DNA from: Streptomyces liliifuscus
GTDB taxonomy: Bacteria; Actinomycetota; Actinomycetes; Streptomycetales; Streptomycetaceae
Assembly: GCF_016598615.1 (NCBI RefSeq)
Contig: NZ_CP066831.1
Location: 9,548,001 to 9,612,000 of the forward strand
Reading direction: 5' to 3'
Length of the DNA stretch: 64,000 nucleotides
Of the stretch, positions 8,096 through 15,930 are shown piece after piece (positions within the stretch are counted from its first letter, which is position 1; every line of letters begins with the position of its first letter). A model generated the notes under the pieces. It searched no databases, was not told where the DNA came from, and was given only the letters and a program-made list of their open reading frames with translations. Both the position numbers and the translations under genes were made by a program.

Positions 8096-9553
8096 GTGGA
8101 CAGTCAGACGGCGGTTGCGAACCAGACCGCGCCCGACGCCTCCACCGCAGGCAAGCTCAAGCCCAACTCGCTCGGCGTCATGGGCATCCTCTTCTTCGTC
8201 CTCTCGGCGCAGGCGCCGCTCACCGGTGTCGCGGGCGCGGTGCCCATCGCCGTGGCCATCGGCAACGGCGCCGGCGCTCCCGCCGCCTATCTCGCGGCCG
8301 GTGTGATCGTCCTGCTGTTCTCGGTCGGCTTCGTGGCCATGGGGCGGCACGTCGTGGACGCCGGCGCCTTCTACACGTACATCGGCAAGGGCCTCGGCAG
8401 GTACCTCGGGGCGGGCAGCGCGGGGATCGCGCTGTTCGCCTACTGCGCGATCCAGGCCGCCATGTACGGCCTCTACGGCGCCACCGTGAGTGGTCTGCTG
8501 GAGCACCACACGGGTGCGGACGTGCCCTGGTGGGTGTGTGCCGTGGTCACCATGGCGATCGTCCAGGTGCTGGGCGCCGTGGGCATCGAGATGGGCGCGA
8601 GGGTGCTGGCGGTCTTCGTGCTGGCGGAGTTCAGCATCCTGGCGGTCTTCGCGCTGGTCACCCTCTTCAAGGGGGGTGGGCCCGAGGGGCTCGGTGTCGC
8701 TCAGTCGTTCTCGCCGGGTGCGGCCCTCGACGGGGCGCCGGGTGTGGCGCTGATGTTCGCCGTGGCGTCGATGATCGGCTTCGAGGCCACCGCTATCTAC
8801 GGCGAGGAGGCGCGTGAACCGCGCAAGACAGTGCCGCGGGCCACGTATCTGGCTGTCGCCCTCGTCACCGGCTTCTTCGCGTTCGCGTCCTGGATGCTGA
8901 TCTCCTCGTACGGTGCCTCGCAGGCCACCGATGCCGCGGGCAAGGCTCTGGAGGGCGGCGACTCGACGGCTTTCGTCTTCGCGCCGATCGCCGACCTGTT
9001 CGGCACCTGGGTGAACGATGTTCTGCCCATCCTGCTGGCCACCTCCCTCTTCGCCGGCATCCTCGCCTTCCACAACTCCGCCAACCGCTATCTGTTCTCG
9101 CTCAGCCGCGACGGGCTGCTGCCCCGCAGGCTGTCGACGATCAACCGCCGGCACTCGCCCTCCGTGGCCGGCTGGGTCCAGACGGCCATCGCGGTCGTCC
9201 TGGTCGTCCCCTTCGCGCTGGCCGGCAAGGACCCGGTCCTCGCCCTGTTCTCCTGGGGCAGCGGAGTGGCCGTCCTGGGGATCATGCTGCTGTACCTGCT
9301 CACCTCGCTCTCCGTGGTCGCCTTCTTCCGCCGCGAGCGGCTGGACACCCGGCCGTGGAACACGCTGATCGCGCCGGCCCTCGGTGCGCTCGGTATCGCC
9401 GGGGCGATCTGGCTGATCCTGGAGAACTTCACCACGCTCATCGGCGGCGAGCAGAGCACCGCGATCTGGCTGGAGCTGACCGTTCCGGCAGTTCTGGTCC
9501 TGGGAGTGGTGACGGCACGGCTGACCCGCCGCAGGGCGCCGGCCGACGGCTGA
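8096..9553 (+). CDS. APC-superfamily amino acid/amine permease
   Basis: A 485-aa membrane protein with about 12 hydrophobic segments. It has the N-terminal SLGVMGILFFVLSAQAPL and the mid-protein FEATAIYGEEAREPRKTVPRA loop typical of amino acid-polyamine-organocation permeases. GTG 8096 is chosen because AGGTGATC just before it is an excellent anti-SD match; an in-frame ATG at 8039 lies upstream of the palindrome and is less likely. In Puu-like systems such a permease (PuuP) brings in the amine that the GS-like ligase glutamylates. It is convergent with the amidotransferase gene. Confidence 0.9.
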   Translation: MDSQTAVANQTAPDASTAGKLKPNSLGVMGILFFVLSAQAPLTGVAGAVPIAVAIGNGAGAPAAYLAAGVIVLLFSVGFVAMGRHVVDAGAFYTYIGKGLGRYLGAGSAGIALFAYCAIQAAMYGLYGATVSGLLEHHTGADVPWWVCAVVTMAIVQVLGAVGIEMGARVLAVFVLAEFSILAVFALVTLFKGGGPEGLGVAQSFSPGAALDGAPGVALMFAVASMIGFEATAIYGEEAREPRKTVPRATYLAVALVTGFFAFASWMLISSYGASQATDAAGKALEGGDSTAFVFAPIADLFGTWVNDVLPILLATSLFAGILAFHNSANRYLFSLSRDGLLPRRLSTINRRHSPSVAGWVQTAIAVVLVVPFALAGKDPVLALFSWGSGVAVLGIMLLYLLTSLSVVAFFRRERLDTRPWNTLIAPALGALGIAGAIWLILENFTTLIGGEQSTAIWLELTVPAVLVLGVVTARLTRRRAPADG

Positions 9554-9577
9554 CGCGGCAGGCGGGCGTGGCCGTCG

Positions 9578-9804
9578 GTCGACCACGCCCGCCACTCGGC
9601 CCGGGCGTTCAGTGGACGCGCCCGCCACTCGGCCCAGGCGCTCAGCAGACTGCGCCTGCCACTCGGCCCGGGCCTTCAGTCGGCCGAGGCTGCCACTCGG
9701 CCCGGGTGTTCAGTGGACCGCGGCCCGGGAGTTCAGCGGACCACGCCCGCCACTCGGCCCGGGCGTTCAGCCGACCGCGCCCACTGCTCGGCCCAGGCGT
9801 TCAG
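9578..9804. repeat. 34-bp tandem repeat array between convergent genes
   Basis: Seven degenerate units each end in (T/C)TCAG, at 9609, 9642, 9676, 9710, 9733, 9767 and 9801. Spacing is 33, 34, 34, 23, 34 and 34 bp. The core reads GCCACTCGGCCCGGGCGTTC. Some units carry CCACT ... AGTGG arms and could fold. The last unit contains the stop codon of the amidotransferase gene on the minus strand, so the array may have grown by duplication of that gene end. Confidence 0.85.
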
Positions 9805-10511
9805 TCGGCCGCGGCCGCCACCCGGTCGAGGAACGCGTCGACCAGGTGGCGGGCGTTGGCCCGGGCCGTCGGCTCGAACTCCCGGCTCCTGGAGAGCAGT
9901 TCGCCGGGATCGGCACCGTGTCGCACACATTGCTCCGCGCCGCCGAGGTCGAGCCAGTCACGCACTATCGCCGTGGTGACCTCCGGGTGGAACTGCACCC
10001 CCAGGCTGCGGCCGACCCTGAACGCCTGCACGCACACGGCGTTGCGGGCCACCTCCACGGCTCCGGGCGGCGGGACACAGCGGTCGTAGTGCCACTGGAA
10101 CCAGGGGCCGGTCCCCACCAGGGAAGGATCGTCCGTGTCAACCTCGACCCAGCCGATCTCGGGGCGCGGCGACGCCTCGACCGACCCCCCGAGCGCCGTG
10201 GTCAGCGCCTGGGCGCCGAAGCAGACGCCGAGGACCGGGATGCCGAGGTGGTGGGCCTTGCGCAGCAGCGCCAGCTCCCCGCCTATCCAGCTGCCGACGG
10301 AGGTCTCGTCGTACACCGACCACGGGGCGCCGAGTGACACGACCAGGTCCCAGCCGTCGGCCTCGGGGAAGTCGAACGTCACGTCCGGAGCCCGGTGGCG
10401 GTGCTCGGGTACGACGGTCAGAACGGTGAGGTCGTATCCGCGTTCCATGAGCCTGGCCCCGACCAGCCCGGGTGCCGTCACATGGTCGTGCTGAAGGACG
10501 AGTGCGCGCAC
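9801..10511 (-). CDS. Class I glutamine amidotransferase-like hydrolase
   Basis: A 236-aa stand-alone class I amidotransferase domain read from GTG 10511. The nucleophile Cys97 lies in LGVCFGAQ, and His175 and Glu177 lie in VQFHPE, so the triad is intact. Stand-alone members hydrolyse gamma-glutamyl bonds or supply ammonia to a partner; in aniline clusters such proteins (AtdA2/TdnT type) accompany the GS-like ligase. It is divergent from the PuuC/PuuD-like operon with a shared palindrome between them, so it is probably co-regulated. Whether it removes the glutamyl group in this pathway is inference. Confidence 0.85.
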   Translation of the reverse strand: MRALVLQHDHVTAPGLVGARLMERGYDLTVLTVVPEHRHRAPDVTFDFPEADGWDLVVSLGAPWSVYDETSVGSWIGGELALLRKAHHLGIPVLGVCFGAQALTTALGGSVEASPRPEIGWVEVDTDDPSLVGTGPWFQWHYDRCVPPPGAVEVARNAVCVQAFRVGRSLGVQFHPEVTTAIVRDWLDLGGAEQCVRHGADPGELLSRSREFEPTARANARHLVDAFLDRVAAAAD

Positions 10512-10593
10512 GGTGTCGTTCCTTTCCCCGGGGCCCGCGGACCTGCCGGATCGATTCGGTTGGGCGCTTGCGAGCGCTCCACGGACATCCTAT

Positions 10594-10609
10594 CGTTTGG
10601 ATTCAAATA
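10594..10609. promoter_or_regulatory. Island palindrome, copy 4
   Basis: CGTTTGG-AT-TCAAATA, six bases before the AGGAGG site of the aldehyde dehydrogenase at 10629 and 83 bp upstream of the divergent amidotransferase. A bound protein would block the start region of the dehydrogenase transcript. Confidence 0.7.
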
Positions 10610-10628
10610 ACCTCCAGGAGGTCCCCGC

Positions 10629-12119
10629 ATGCTGGACGTCACCCACGAGGAGTGGCAGCGCCGCGCCAAGTCGCTGGACCTGTCCGGTGCCCATCACATC
10701 GACGGCGCCGACGAGGGCGGTGGCGGGGCGGTCTTCGCCGCCGTCTCGCCCCGCGACGGCCAGGTGCTGACCCAGGTCGCCGACGGGGGCACCGCCGAGG
10801 TGGGGGCGGCCGTGGCCGCGGCCCGTCGTGCCTTCGACACCGGTCCGTGGCCGCGCCTGGCGCCTGCCGAGCGAGGTCGGGCGCTGCTGCGGATGGCCGA
10901 CGCGCTCCAGGAACGACGCGAGGAACTGGCGCTCACCGTCAGCCTGGAGATGGGCAAGCCCATCACGGACGCGTACGGGATCGAACTGCGCGCCCTCGTC
11001 AACACCTTCCGCTGGTACGGGCAGTTGGCGGACAAGCTGACGGACGAGTCCCCGCACACCGCCCCTGACTCGCTCGCCCTGATCACCCGGGAGCCGGCCG
11101 GGGTGGTCGGCGCGGTCGTTCCCTGGAACTTCCCGCTGACGTTGGCGGGTTGGAAGGTCGCCCCGGCGCTGGCCGCGGGCTGCACGGTCGTACTGAAACC
11201 GTCGGAGAACTCGCCCCTGTCCGCGCTGCTCCTCGGCCGGATCGCGACCGAGGCCGGGCTTCCCCCTGGCATACTCAACGTGGTCAACGGCAACGGGCCC
11301 GTGGCGGGGCGGGCGTTGGGCCTCCACCCCGACGTCGACGTCCTGGCCTTCACCGGCTCCACGGCCGTCGGACGCCACTTCCTGCACTACGCCGCCGACT
11401 CCAACCTCAAGCGCGTCTGGCTGGAGTTGGGCGGCAAGTCGCCCAACATCATCCTCCCGGACGCCCCCGACCTGGAGAAGGCCGCCGCCACCGCCGCCTG
11501 GGGCATCTTCTTCAACCAGGGCGAGATGTGCACCGCCCCCTCCCGGCTGCTGGTCCACTCCTCGATCGCCGACCGCGTCACGGAGACGATCGTCCGGCGC
11601 GCCCGCGAGCTGCGCATCGGCGACCCGCTCGACCCCGCCACCGAGATGGGTGCCCTGGTCGGCGAGGACCACCTGGGGCGCGTACAGGACCACATCGGTA
11701 CAGGTCTGGCCGAGGGCGCCCGTCTGCTCACGGGCGGCTCCCGCACCCTTGCCGACACCGGCGGCAGCTACCTGGAGCCGACCGTCTTCGACCACGTCGA
11801 CCCCGGTATGCGGCTGGCCCGCGAGGAGATCTTCGGCCCGGTGCTGTCCGTGCTCGCCTTCGACGATCTGGACGAGGCGGTACGGCTGGCCAACGCCACC
11901 GAGTACGGCCTCGCCGCCGGCCTGTGGACCTCGGACCTGTCCACCGCCCACAAGGTCTCCCGGGCGTTGCGGGCGGGCACGGTGTGGGTCAACTGCTACG
12001 AGGAGGGCGACCTGACCGTCCCCTTCGGCGGCATGAAGCAGTCGGGCAACGGGCGGGACAAGTCCGCCCACGCCCTGGAGAAGTACACCGAGCTCAAGAC
12101 CACCTGGATCCAGCTGTGA
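10629..12119 (+). CDS. Aldehyde dehydrogenase, PuuC/betaine-aldehyde type
   Basis: A 496-aa NAD(P)-dependent aldehyde dehydrogenase. Glu266 (LELGGKSPN) and Cys301 (GEMCTAP) are the catalytic pair; VVPWNFPLTLAGWKVAP, EEIFGPVLSV and PFGGMKQSGNGRDKS are also clear. The closest functional types are gamma-glutamyl-aminobutyraldehyde and betaine-aldehyde dehydrogenases. Its stop overlaps the start of a PuuD-like hydrolase, repeating the PuuC-PuuD partnership of the putrescine route. It is the second dehydrogenase of the island and is clearly distinct from the HpaE-like one. Confidence 0.9.
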   Translation: MLDVTHEEWQRRAKSLDLSGAHHIDGADEGGGGAVFAAVSPRDGQVLTQVADGGTAEVGAAVAAARRAFDTGPWPRLAPAERGRALLRMADALQERREELALTVSLEMGKPITDAYGIELRALVNTFRWYGQLADKLTDESPHTAPDSLALITREPAGVVGAVVPWNFPLTLAGWKVAPALAAGCTVVLKPSENSPLSALLLGRIATEAGLPPGILNVVNGNGPVAGRALGLHPDVDVLAFTGSTAVGRHFLHYAADSNLKRVWLELGGKSPNIILPDAPDLEKAAATAAWGIFFNQGEMCTAPSRLLVHSSIADRVTETIVRRARELRIGDPLDPATEMGALVGEDHLGRVQDHIGTGLAEGARLLTGGSRTLADTGGSYLEPTVFDHVDPGMRLAREEIFGPVLSVLAFDDLDEAVRLANATEYGLAAGLWTSDLSTAHKVSRALRAGTVWVNCYEEGDLTVPFGGMKQSGNGRDKSAHALEKYTELKTTWIQL

Positions 12120-12838
12120 CCCGTACTCCTGTCACCCCTGCACGTCCCCTGATCGCCGTCCCCGCCCGCTTCTCCGCGACGACTTCCGCGCTGCGGTACG
12201 CCGCCGAGGTCAACGCCCGCGCTCTGATCGAGGCCGTCTGGCGGGCCGGCGGCGAACCGGCGAGCATCCACCCCGCGTCCGGGGACGTCGCGTCCCGCCT
12301 GGCCCGCTTCGACGGCATCCTGCTCCCCGGCGGCGGAGACCTCGCCCCGCGCCACTACGGCGCGCGAGGTGTCCACGCCAGCGTGTACGACGTCGACGAC
12401 CTCCAGGACGCGTTCGACCTCGAAGTCGCCCGCCGGGCACTCGACATGGGCCTGCCCGTGCTGGCGGTCTGCCGCGGCCTTCAGGTCGTCAACGTCGCCC
12501 TGGGCGGCACCCTCGAACAGGACATGGGCGGCCCCGAGCGCGAACACCGTCACGTCGTGCATCCGGTGGCGATCCGACCCGGCACCCTGCTGGAGCGGGC
12601 CACCGGCGTGGAGAAGACGGAGGCGTCCTGCTACCACCATCAGCGGGTGGACCGCCTCGGGGCGGGACTCACCGTCAGCGCGCGTGCCGCCGACGGAACA
12701 GTCGAGGGACTCGAACACCCGGGTCTCCACGGATGGTTCACCGCCGTCCAGTGGCACCCGGAGGACACCGCTCATGAAGACCCCGCCGCACAGGGCCTCT
12801 TCGACGCGCTGGTACGAGCCGCCCGCGACAGGCACTGA
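12116..12838 (+). CDS. Peptidase C26, gamma-glutamyl-GABA hydrolase (PuuD) type
   Basis: A 240-aa class I amidotransferase-fold hydrolase. Cys119 is in LAVCRGLQVVNV, with ILLPGGGDLAP upstream, CYHHQRVD at 172-179, and His214/Glu216 in QWHPED. This set marks the PuuD group, which releases glutamate from gamma-glutamyl-aminobutyrate and similar amides. GTG 12116 overlaps the dehydrogenase stop (GTGA), so the two are translationally coupled. With the GS-like ligase it makes a complete put-on/take-off glutamyl cycle; the real substrate is unknown. Confidence 0.9.
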   Translation: MTRTPVTPARPLIAVPARFSATTSALRYAAEVNARALIEAVWRAGGEPASIHPASGDVASRLARFDGILLPGGGDLAPRHYGARGVHASVYDVDDLQDAFDLEVARRALDMGLPVLAVCRGLQVVNVALGGTLEQDMGGPEREHRHVVHPVAIRPGTLLERATGVEKTEASCYHHQRVDRLGAGLTVSARAADGTVEGLEHPGLHGWFTAVQWHPEDTAHEDPAAQGLFDALVRAARDRH

Positions 12839-12964
12839 CCCCGCCACCGCGAGGTGAACCCCGAGGCCGGACGGACCGACACGACTCTGCCGCGCGAGCT
12901 CGACCAGGGCTCACGCACCCCGCCGAGTCGCCGGAACTCCTCGCGGTCCTTCCGCGCCGGGCCC

Positions 12965-13543
12965 TCAGCCCTTCGCGCGCCGCCCGCTGCGGCGCTGTGT
13001 CGGCTTGGCGCCGTCGAGCAGGGTCAGGCGACGCTCCTCGCCGTGCTCCTCGACCTGCCGCACGACCTGTCGCAGCCCTTCCGCGACATCCTGGCACTCC
13101 TTGTCGCTGAGCCGTGAGGCGACGAATGCCTCCTCCTGGTTGAACTCCGGGAACAGCCGCTGCATCAGCGCCTCGCCCTCCTCGGTGAGACTCAGCAGCA
13201 CCAGCCTGCCGTCGGAGGGGTGACCGGTCCTCTTGACCAGCCCACGCCCCTCCAGCGTCCGGGACACCCCGGTGAGCGTCCCCTTGGAGATCCCCGCCTC
13301 CTCCGCGATGTGCCGGGTCTCCGACTCGCCCCAGATCCACACCACCCACAGCACGACGAACGCCGTCCAGGTCAGATCGGCGCCGCGCAGCACCGAGTTC
13401 TCCAGGTGCTGACGGACGGCCGACGCGGCGCGGTAGATGTTGGCGACCACCGCCATCTGCTCGCGGTGGATCGGTGCCCCTCCGAGCTTCGCCGCTGCCA
13501 GCTTCTCCGCTTCGGTGATGGACCGGTGGCCGGGCACAGGCAT
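12965..13543 (-). CDS. MarR-family regulator, candidate island regulator
   Basis: A 192-aa winged-helix regulator. The segment TRHIAEEAGISKGTLTGVSR (about residues 84-103) is the recognition region and HPSDGRLVLLSLTEEG is the MarR wing with its conserved Asp-x-Arg. The C-terminus is long and basic. ATG 13543 follows an AAAGGAG site, and a copy of the island palindrome begins only 12 bp upstream, a classic autoregulation layout. It is therefore the best candidate for the protein that reads all seven palindromes. It probably responds to an aromatic or acyl ligand, which is inference from the family. Confidence 0.9.
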   Translation of the reverse strand: MPVPGHRSITEAEKLAAAKLGGAPIHREQMAVVANIYRAASAVRQHLENSVLRGADLTWTAFVVLWVVWIWGESETRHIAEEAGISKGTLTGVSRTLEGRGLVKRTGHPSDGRLVLLSLTEEGEALMQRLFPEFNQEEAFVASRLSDKECQDVAEGLRQVVRQVEEHGEERRLTLLDGAKPTQRRSGRRAKG

Positions 13544-13554
13544 GCTCCTTTGAT

Positions 13555-13570
13555 CGTTCGGAGCCAAATT
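13555..13570. promoter_or_regulatory. Island palindrome, copy 5 (marR promoter)
   Basis: CGTTCGG-AG-CCAAATT, 12-27 bp upstream of the MarR start codon and overlapping the place where its transcript should begin. Confidence 0.72.
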
Positions 13571-13608
13571 GTACGAGAGCGAGAACAAGGCGGGGGGATT
13601 CGGTCTTC

Positions 13609-14646
13609 TCAGTCGGCGGGCAACCGCTCGACGAAGTGCTCCACGTCCCGCGGGGTGGGCCTCAGCACACCGTCGCGTACGGCGAGGGCCGTGGCTTCGG
13701 CCCGTGAGGCACAGCCCGTCTTGCGGAGCAGGTGCTCGATGTGGCTGTGAACCGTCCGCGGGGACAGGAACAGCGCCTGCGCGACGGCCTGGTTGGTCTG
13801 GCCCCTGGCGGCCCGCGTGAGCACTTCCAATTCGCGCGGACTGAGGCCGTACGGCAGTTGCGTGGGCGTCTCGGACACGAGGACCGCACTTCGTACGATC
13901 GGCGATCCCGTGGTGCACCGGCGCAGCGTCACACGGTTCCAGCCTTGGCCGACCGGCCACAGGACCCGCAGCCGAAGGCCGCCCGAGTCGGTGAACGCGC
14001 TCACCAGACGGCGGAATTCGTCGTCGGCCAGAACCTCGGCGGGGTGCCGGTCCGGGAGGTCGATGACGCCCTCGGCCGTGACGAGGTTCGCTCCCGCGGC
14101 CGCCGGAAGGTCGTGCAGGTCACCGGTGTGGGCCGTCGGGTCGGCGAGGGCGCCCAGCGCGGGCAGGATCGAGGCGAGCAGGTGTCGCGCCTCCGTGTCG
14201 TACGTGCCCGGTCCCTCGACGGACACGTTGACCAGGCCGACCAGACGGCCGTGGTGGCGCAGGGCGCCGGTGAGCGCGTCGCGGAACCCGGCCGGCCGAA
14301 CCCGCTCGGCGTAGAACCAGCCGTTGCGGAAACGCTGCCCGACGGACGCCGTGTCCTCGGCGTCCTCGGTGATGGACGGCGGGAGTGTCTGCCGTACGAC
14401 ATTGGCGTACCACGGGGTCGAGACGAACTCGGCGGCCAGCGACTCGGACGTCGTGGGTGAGTAGCCGATGCCCGCGACCTGCAGATGTGCTCCGGTGATC
14501 GGATCGATCGCGAGCAGAGTGGCGGCGTCGAGGGGCAGGGCGCGGCGGAGTTCCTGCAGCGCCTGGGTGCAGGCCGAAGCGGTGTCGCGTTCGCGGGTGA
14601 GCATTCCGATGCGGGTCGCTGCCGCGAGCTGATGGTGGCTGACCAT
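13609..14646 (-). CDS. LuxR-family regulator with GAF-like sensory domain
   Basis: A 345-aa protein. The C-terminal 65 residues are a LuxR/GerE helix-turn-helix (LSPRELEVLTRAARGQTNQA, then SPRTVHSHIEHLLRKTG). The N-terminal part (about 10-190) looks like a GAF-type small-molecule sensor but has no receiver aspartate pattern, so it is probably not a response regulator. It is divergent from the sugar-type ABC importer, with an island palindrome 33 bp upstream of its start. It may be a ligand-dependent activator of the importer operon; that is inference. Confidence 0.85.
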   Translation of the reverse strand: MVSHHQLAAATRIGMLTRERDTASACTQALQELRRALPLDAATLLAIDPITGAHLQVAGIGYSPTTSESLAAEFVSTPWYANVVRQTLPPSITEDAEDTASVGQRFRNGWFYAERVRPAGFRDALTGALRHHGRLVGLVNVSVEGPGTYDTEARHLLASILPALGALADPTAHTGDLHDLPAAAGANLVTAEGVIDLPDRHPAEVLADDEFRRLVSAFTDSGGLRLRVLWPVGQGWNRVTLRRCTTGSPIVRSAVLVSETPTQLPYGLSPRELEVLTRAARGQTNQAVAQALFLSPRTVHSHIEHLLRKTGCASRAEATALAVRDGVLRPTPRDVEHFVERLPAD

Positions 14647-14678
14647 GAGGGCCTCCGGGAAGCCACGACCACGGATGT

Positions 14679-14694
14679 CGTTTGGCTCCTAACG
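14679..14694. promoter_or_regulatory. Island palindrome, copy 6
   Basis: CGTTTGG-CT-CCTAACG in the divergent region between the LuxR gene (33 bp away) and the ABC importer operon (193 bp away). Confidence 0.75.
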
Positions 14695-14886
14695 ATATGG
14701 GCTTCGGGTGGGCCGGACAAGCCGTTCACCATTTCGCAACCGAGTTCCCGCTGGTCAGTGCCCGGCCTCTCCGACAGTCGGTATTTCTACGGATGGCGGG
14801 GCCGGGACGACTGGGTCTTTCCTGAGCGCCACAGCCGGATGCCCGACGCAGCCGTTTCGGGCCGCATCCTCACGGAGAGTCCCGCC

Positions 14887-15921
14887 ATGACCAGATCCCC
14901 GTACTCTTCCCCGGCCTCGCGCCGGCAGTTCCTGGCTCTCTCCGGCGGTGCTCTCGCCGCTACCGCGCTGGCCGCCGCGGGTTGTTCCGCCCCGGACGAC
15001 GGCGCGAGCACGGCCGACGCCGCCGACGCGTCGGAGGGGTCGAAAACCCTCACCAGGATCGGCCTGGACTACCCCTTCACCCAGCTCCCGCTCTACTCGA
15101 CGCTCGTGAAACTCTCCACGGCCGCCGCGAAGAAGCATGACGTCTCCCTGCTGACCACGAGCGACGCGGGCAACCCCGACACCCAGGCCACCAACCTCAC
15201 CACGTGGATCACTCAGAAGATGCCGGCCATCGTGTCGTTCCCGATGGTTTTCGAGGCCACCGAGGCGATGGCCAAGAGGGCGTTGGACGCGGGGCTGATC
15301 TGGGTGACGTACGGCGGGTCGCTCGAACACCAGAGCGCGGACATCCAGTTCAGCTTCCTCGAGGGCGGCACGCTGCTCGGGGAGGCCGCCGCGAAGTGGG
15401 CCAACGAGCAGCTCGGCGGAAAGGGCAAGGTCGCCTTCCTCACCGACGGCACGATCCAGCTCGGCCGCGAGCGGACCAAGGGCATGATCGACGCCTTCAC
15501 CAAGAACGCGCCCGGTGTCGATGTGGTTGCCCGGGAGCAGGCCATCGACCCCGACACGGGGCTGTCGAAGTCCCGTGCCGTCCTCGCCAAGCATCCCGAC
15601 CTCAATCTCATCCTCGGGGTCACGGACGCCGCCGCGTACGGCGGGTTCAAGGCGCTGCAGCAGACGGGCCGGAAGGCGACCGACGCGAAGACCTTCGTCG
15701 GCGGACAGGACGGCGCGGCCCCCTCCCTCCTCGCCATCAAGCAGGGCACGTTCTACCGTGCCTCGGCCGCACTGGCCCCGAAGGACATCGCGAACGCCGT
15801 CGTCGACGTGCCCCTCGCGGTTGCCGCCGGAAAGGCGAATCCCAGTGTCCAGGTGCCGATCACGCTCGTCGGGCGCGGCGACACCGCGACGATCGACGAC
15901 CTGCTCGCGCAGAACTCCTAG
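14887..15921 (+). CDS. Sugar-type ABC substrate-binding lipoprotein
   Basis: A 344-aa periplasmic-binding protein of the ribose/autoinducer class. The N-terminus has a twin-arginine run (SRRQFLAL) followed by a hydrophobic stretch and lipobox ending AAAGC, with Cys33 the lipidated residue; export by Tat and anchoring outside the membrane are likely. The mature part has the two-lobed Peripla_BP_4 pattern (LILGVTDAAAYGGFKALQ). It heads an operon with an ATPase 9 bp downstream and a permease. Despite the class name, a polar non-sugar ligand linked to the island pathway is possible. Confidence 0.9.
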   Translation: MTRSPYSSPASRRQFLALSGGALAATALAAAGCSAPDDGASTADAADASEGSKTLTRIGLDYPFTQLPLYSTLVKLSTAAAKKHDVSLLTTSDAGNPDTQATNLTTWITQKMPAIVSFPMVFEATEAMAKRALDAGLIWVTYGGSLEHQSADIQFSFLEGGTLLGEAAAKWANEQLGGKGKVAFLTDGTIQLGRERTKGMIDAFTKNAPGVDVVAREQAIDPDTGLSKSRAVLAKHPDLNLILGVTDAAAYGGFKALQQTGRKATDAKTFVGGQDGAAPSLLAIKQGTFYRASAALAPKDIANAVVDVPLAVAAGKANPSVQVPITLVGRGDTATIDDLLAQNS

Positions 15922-15930
15922 GCGCCCGCC

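Noticed and set aside
9578..9804. CRISPR-like array
   Set aside because: The 34-bp units follow each other without unique spacers, and no cas gene is present.
12965..13960. Longer MarR protein starting inside the LuxR gene
   Set aside because: The extra N-terminus is Arg/Pro-rich shadow sequence of LuxR; ATG 13543 has the ribosome site and the operator upstream.
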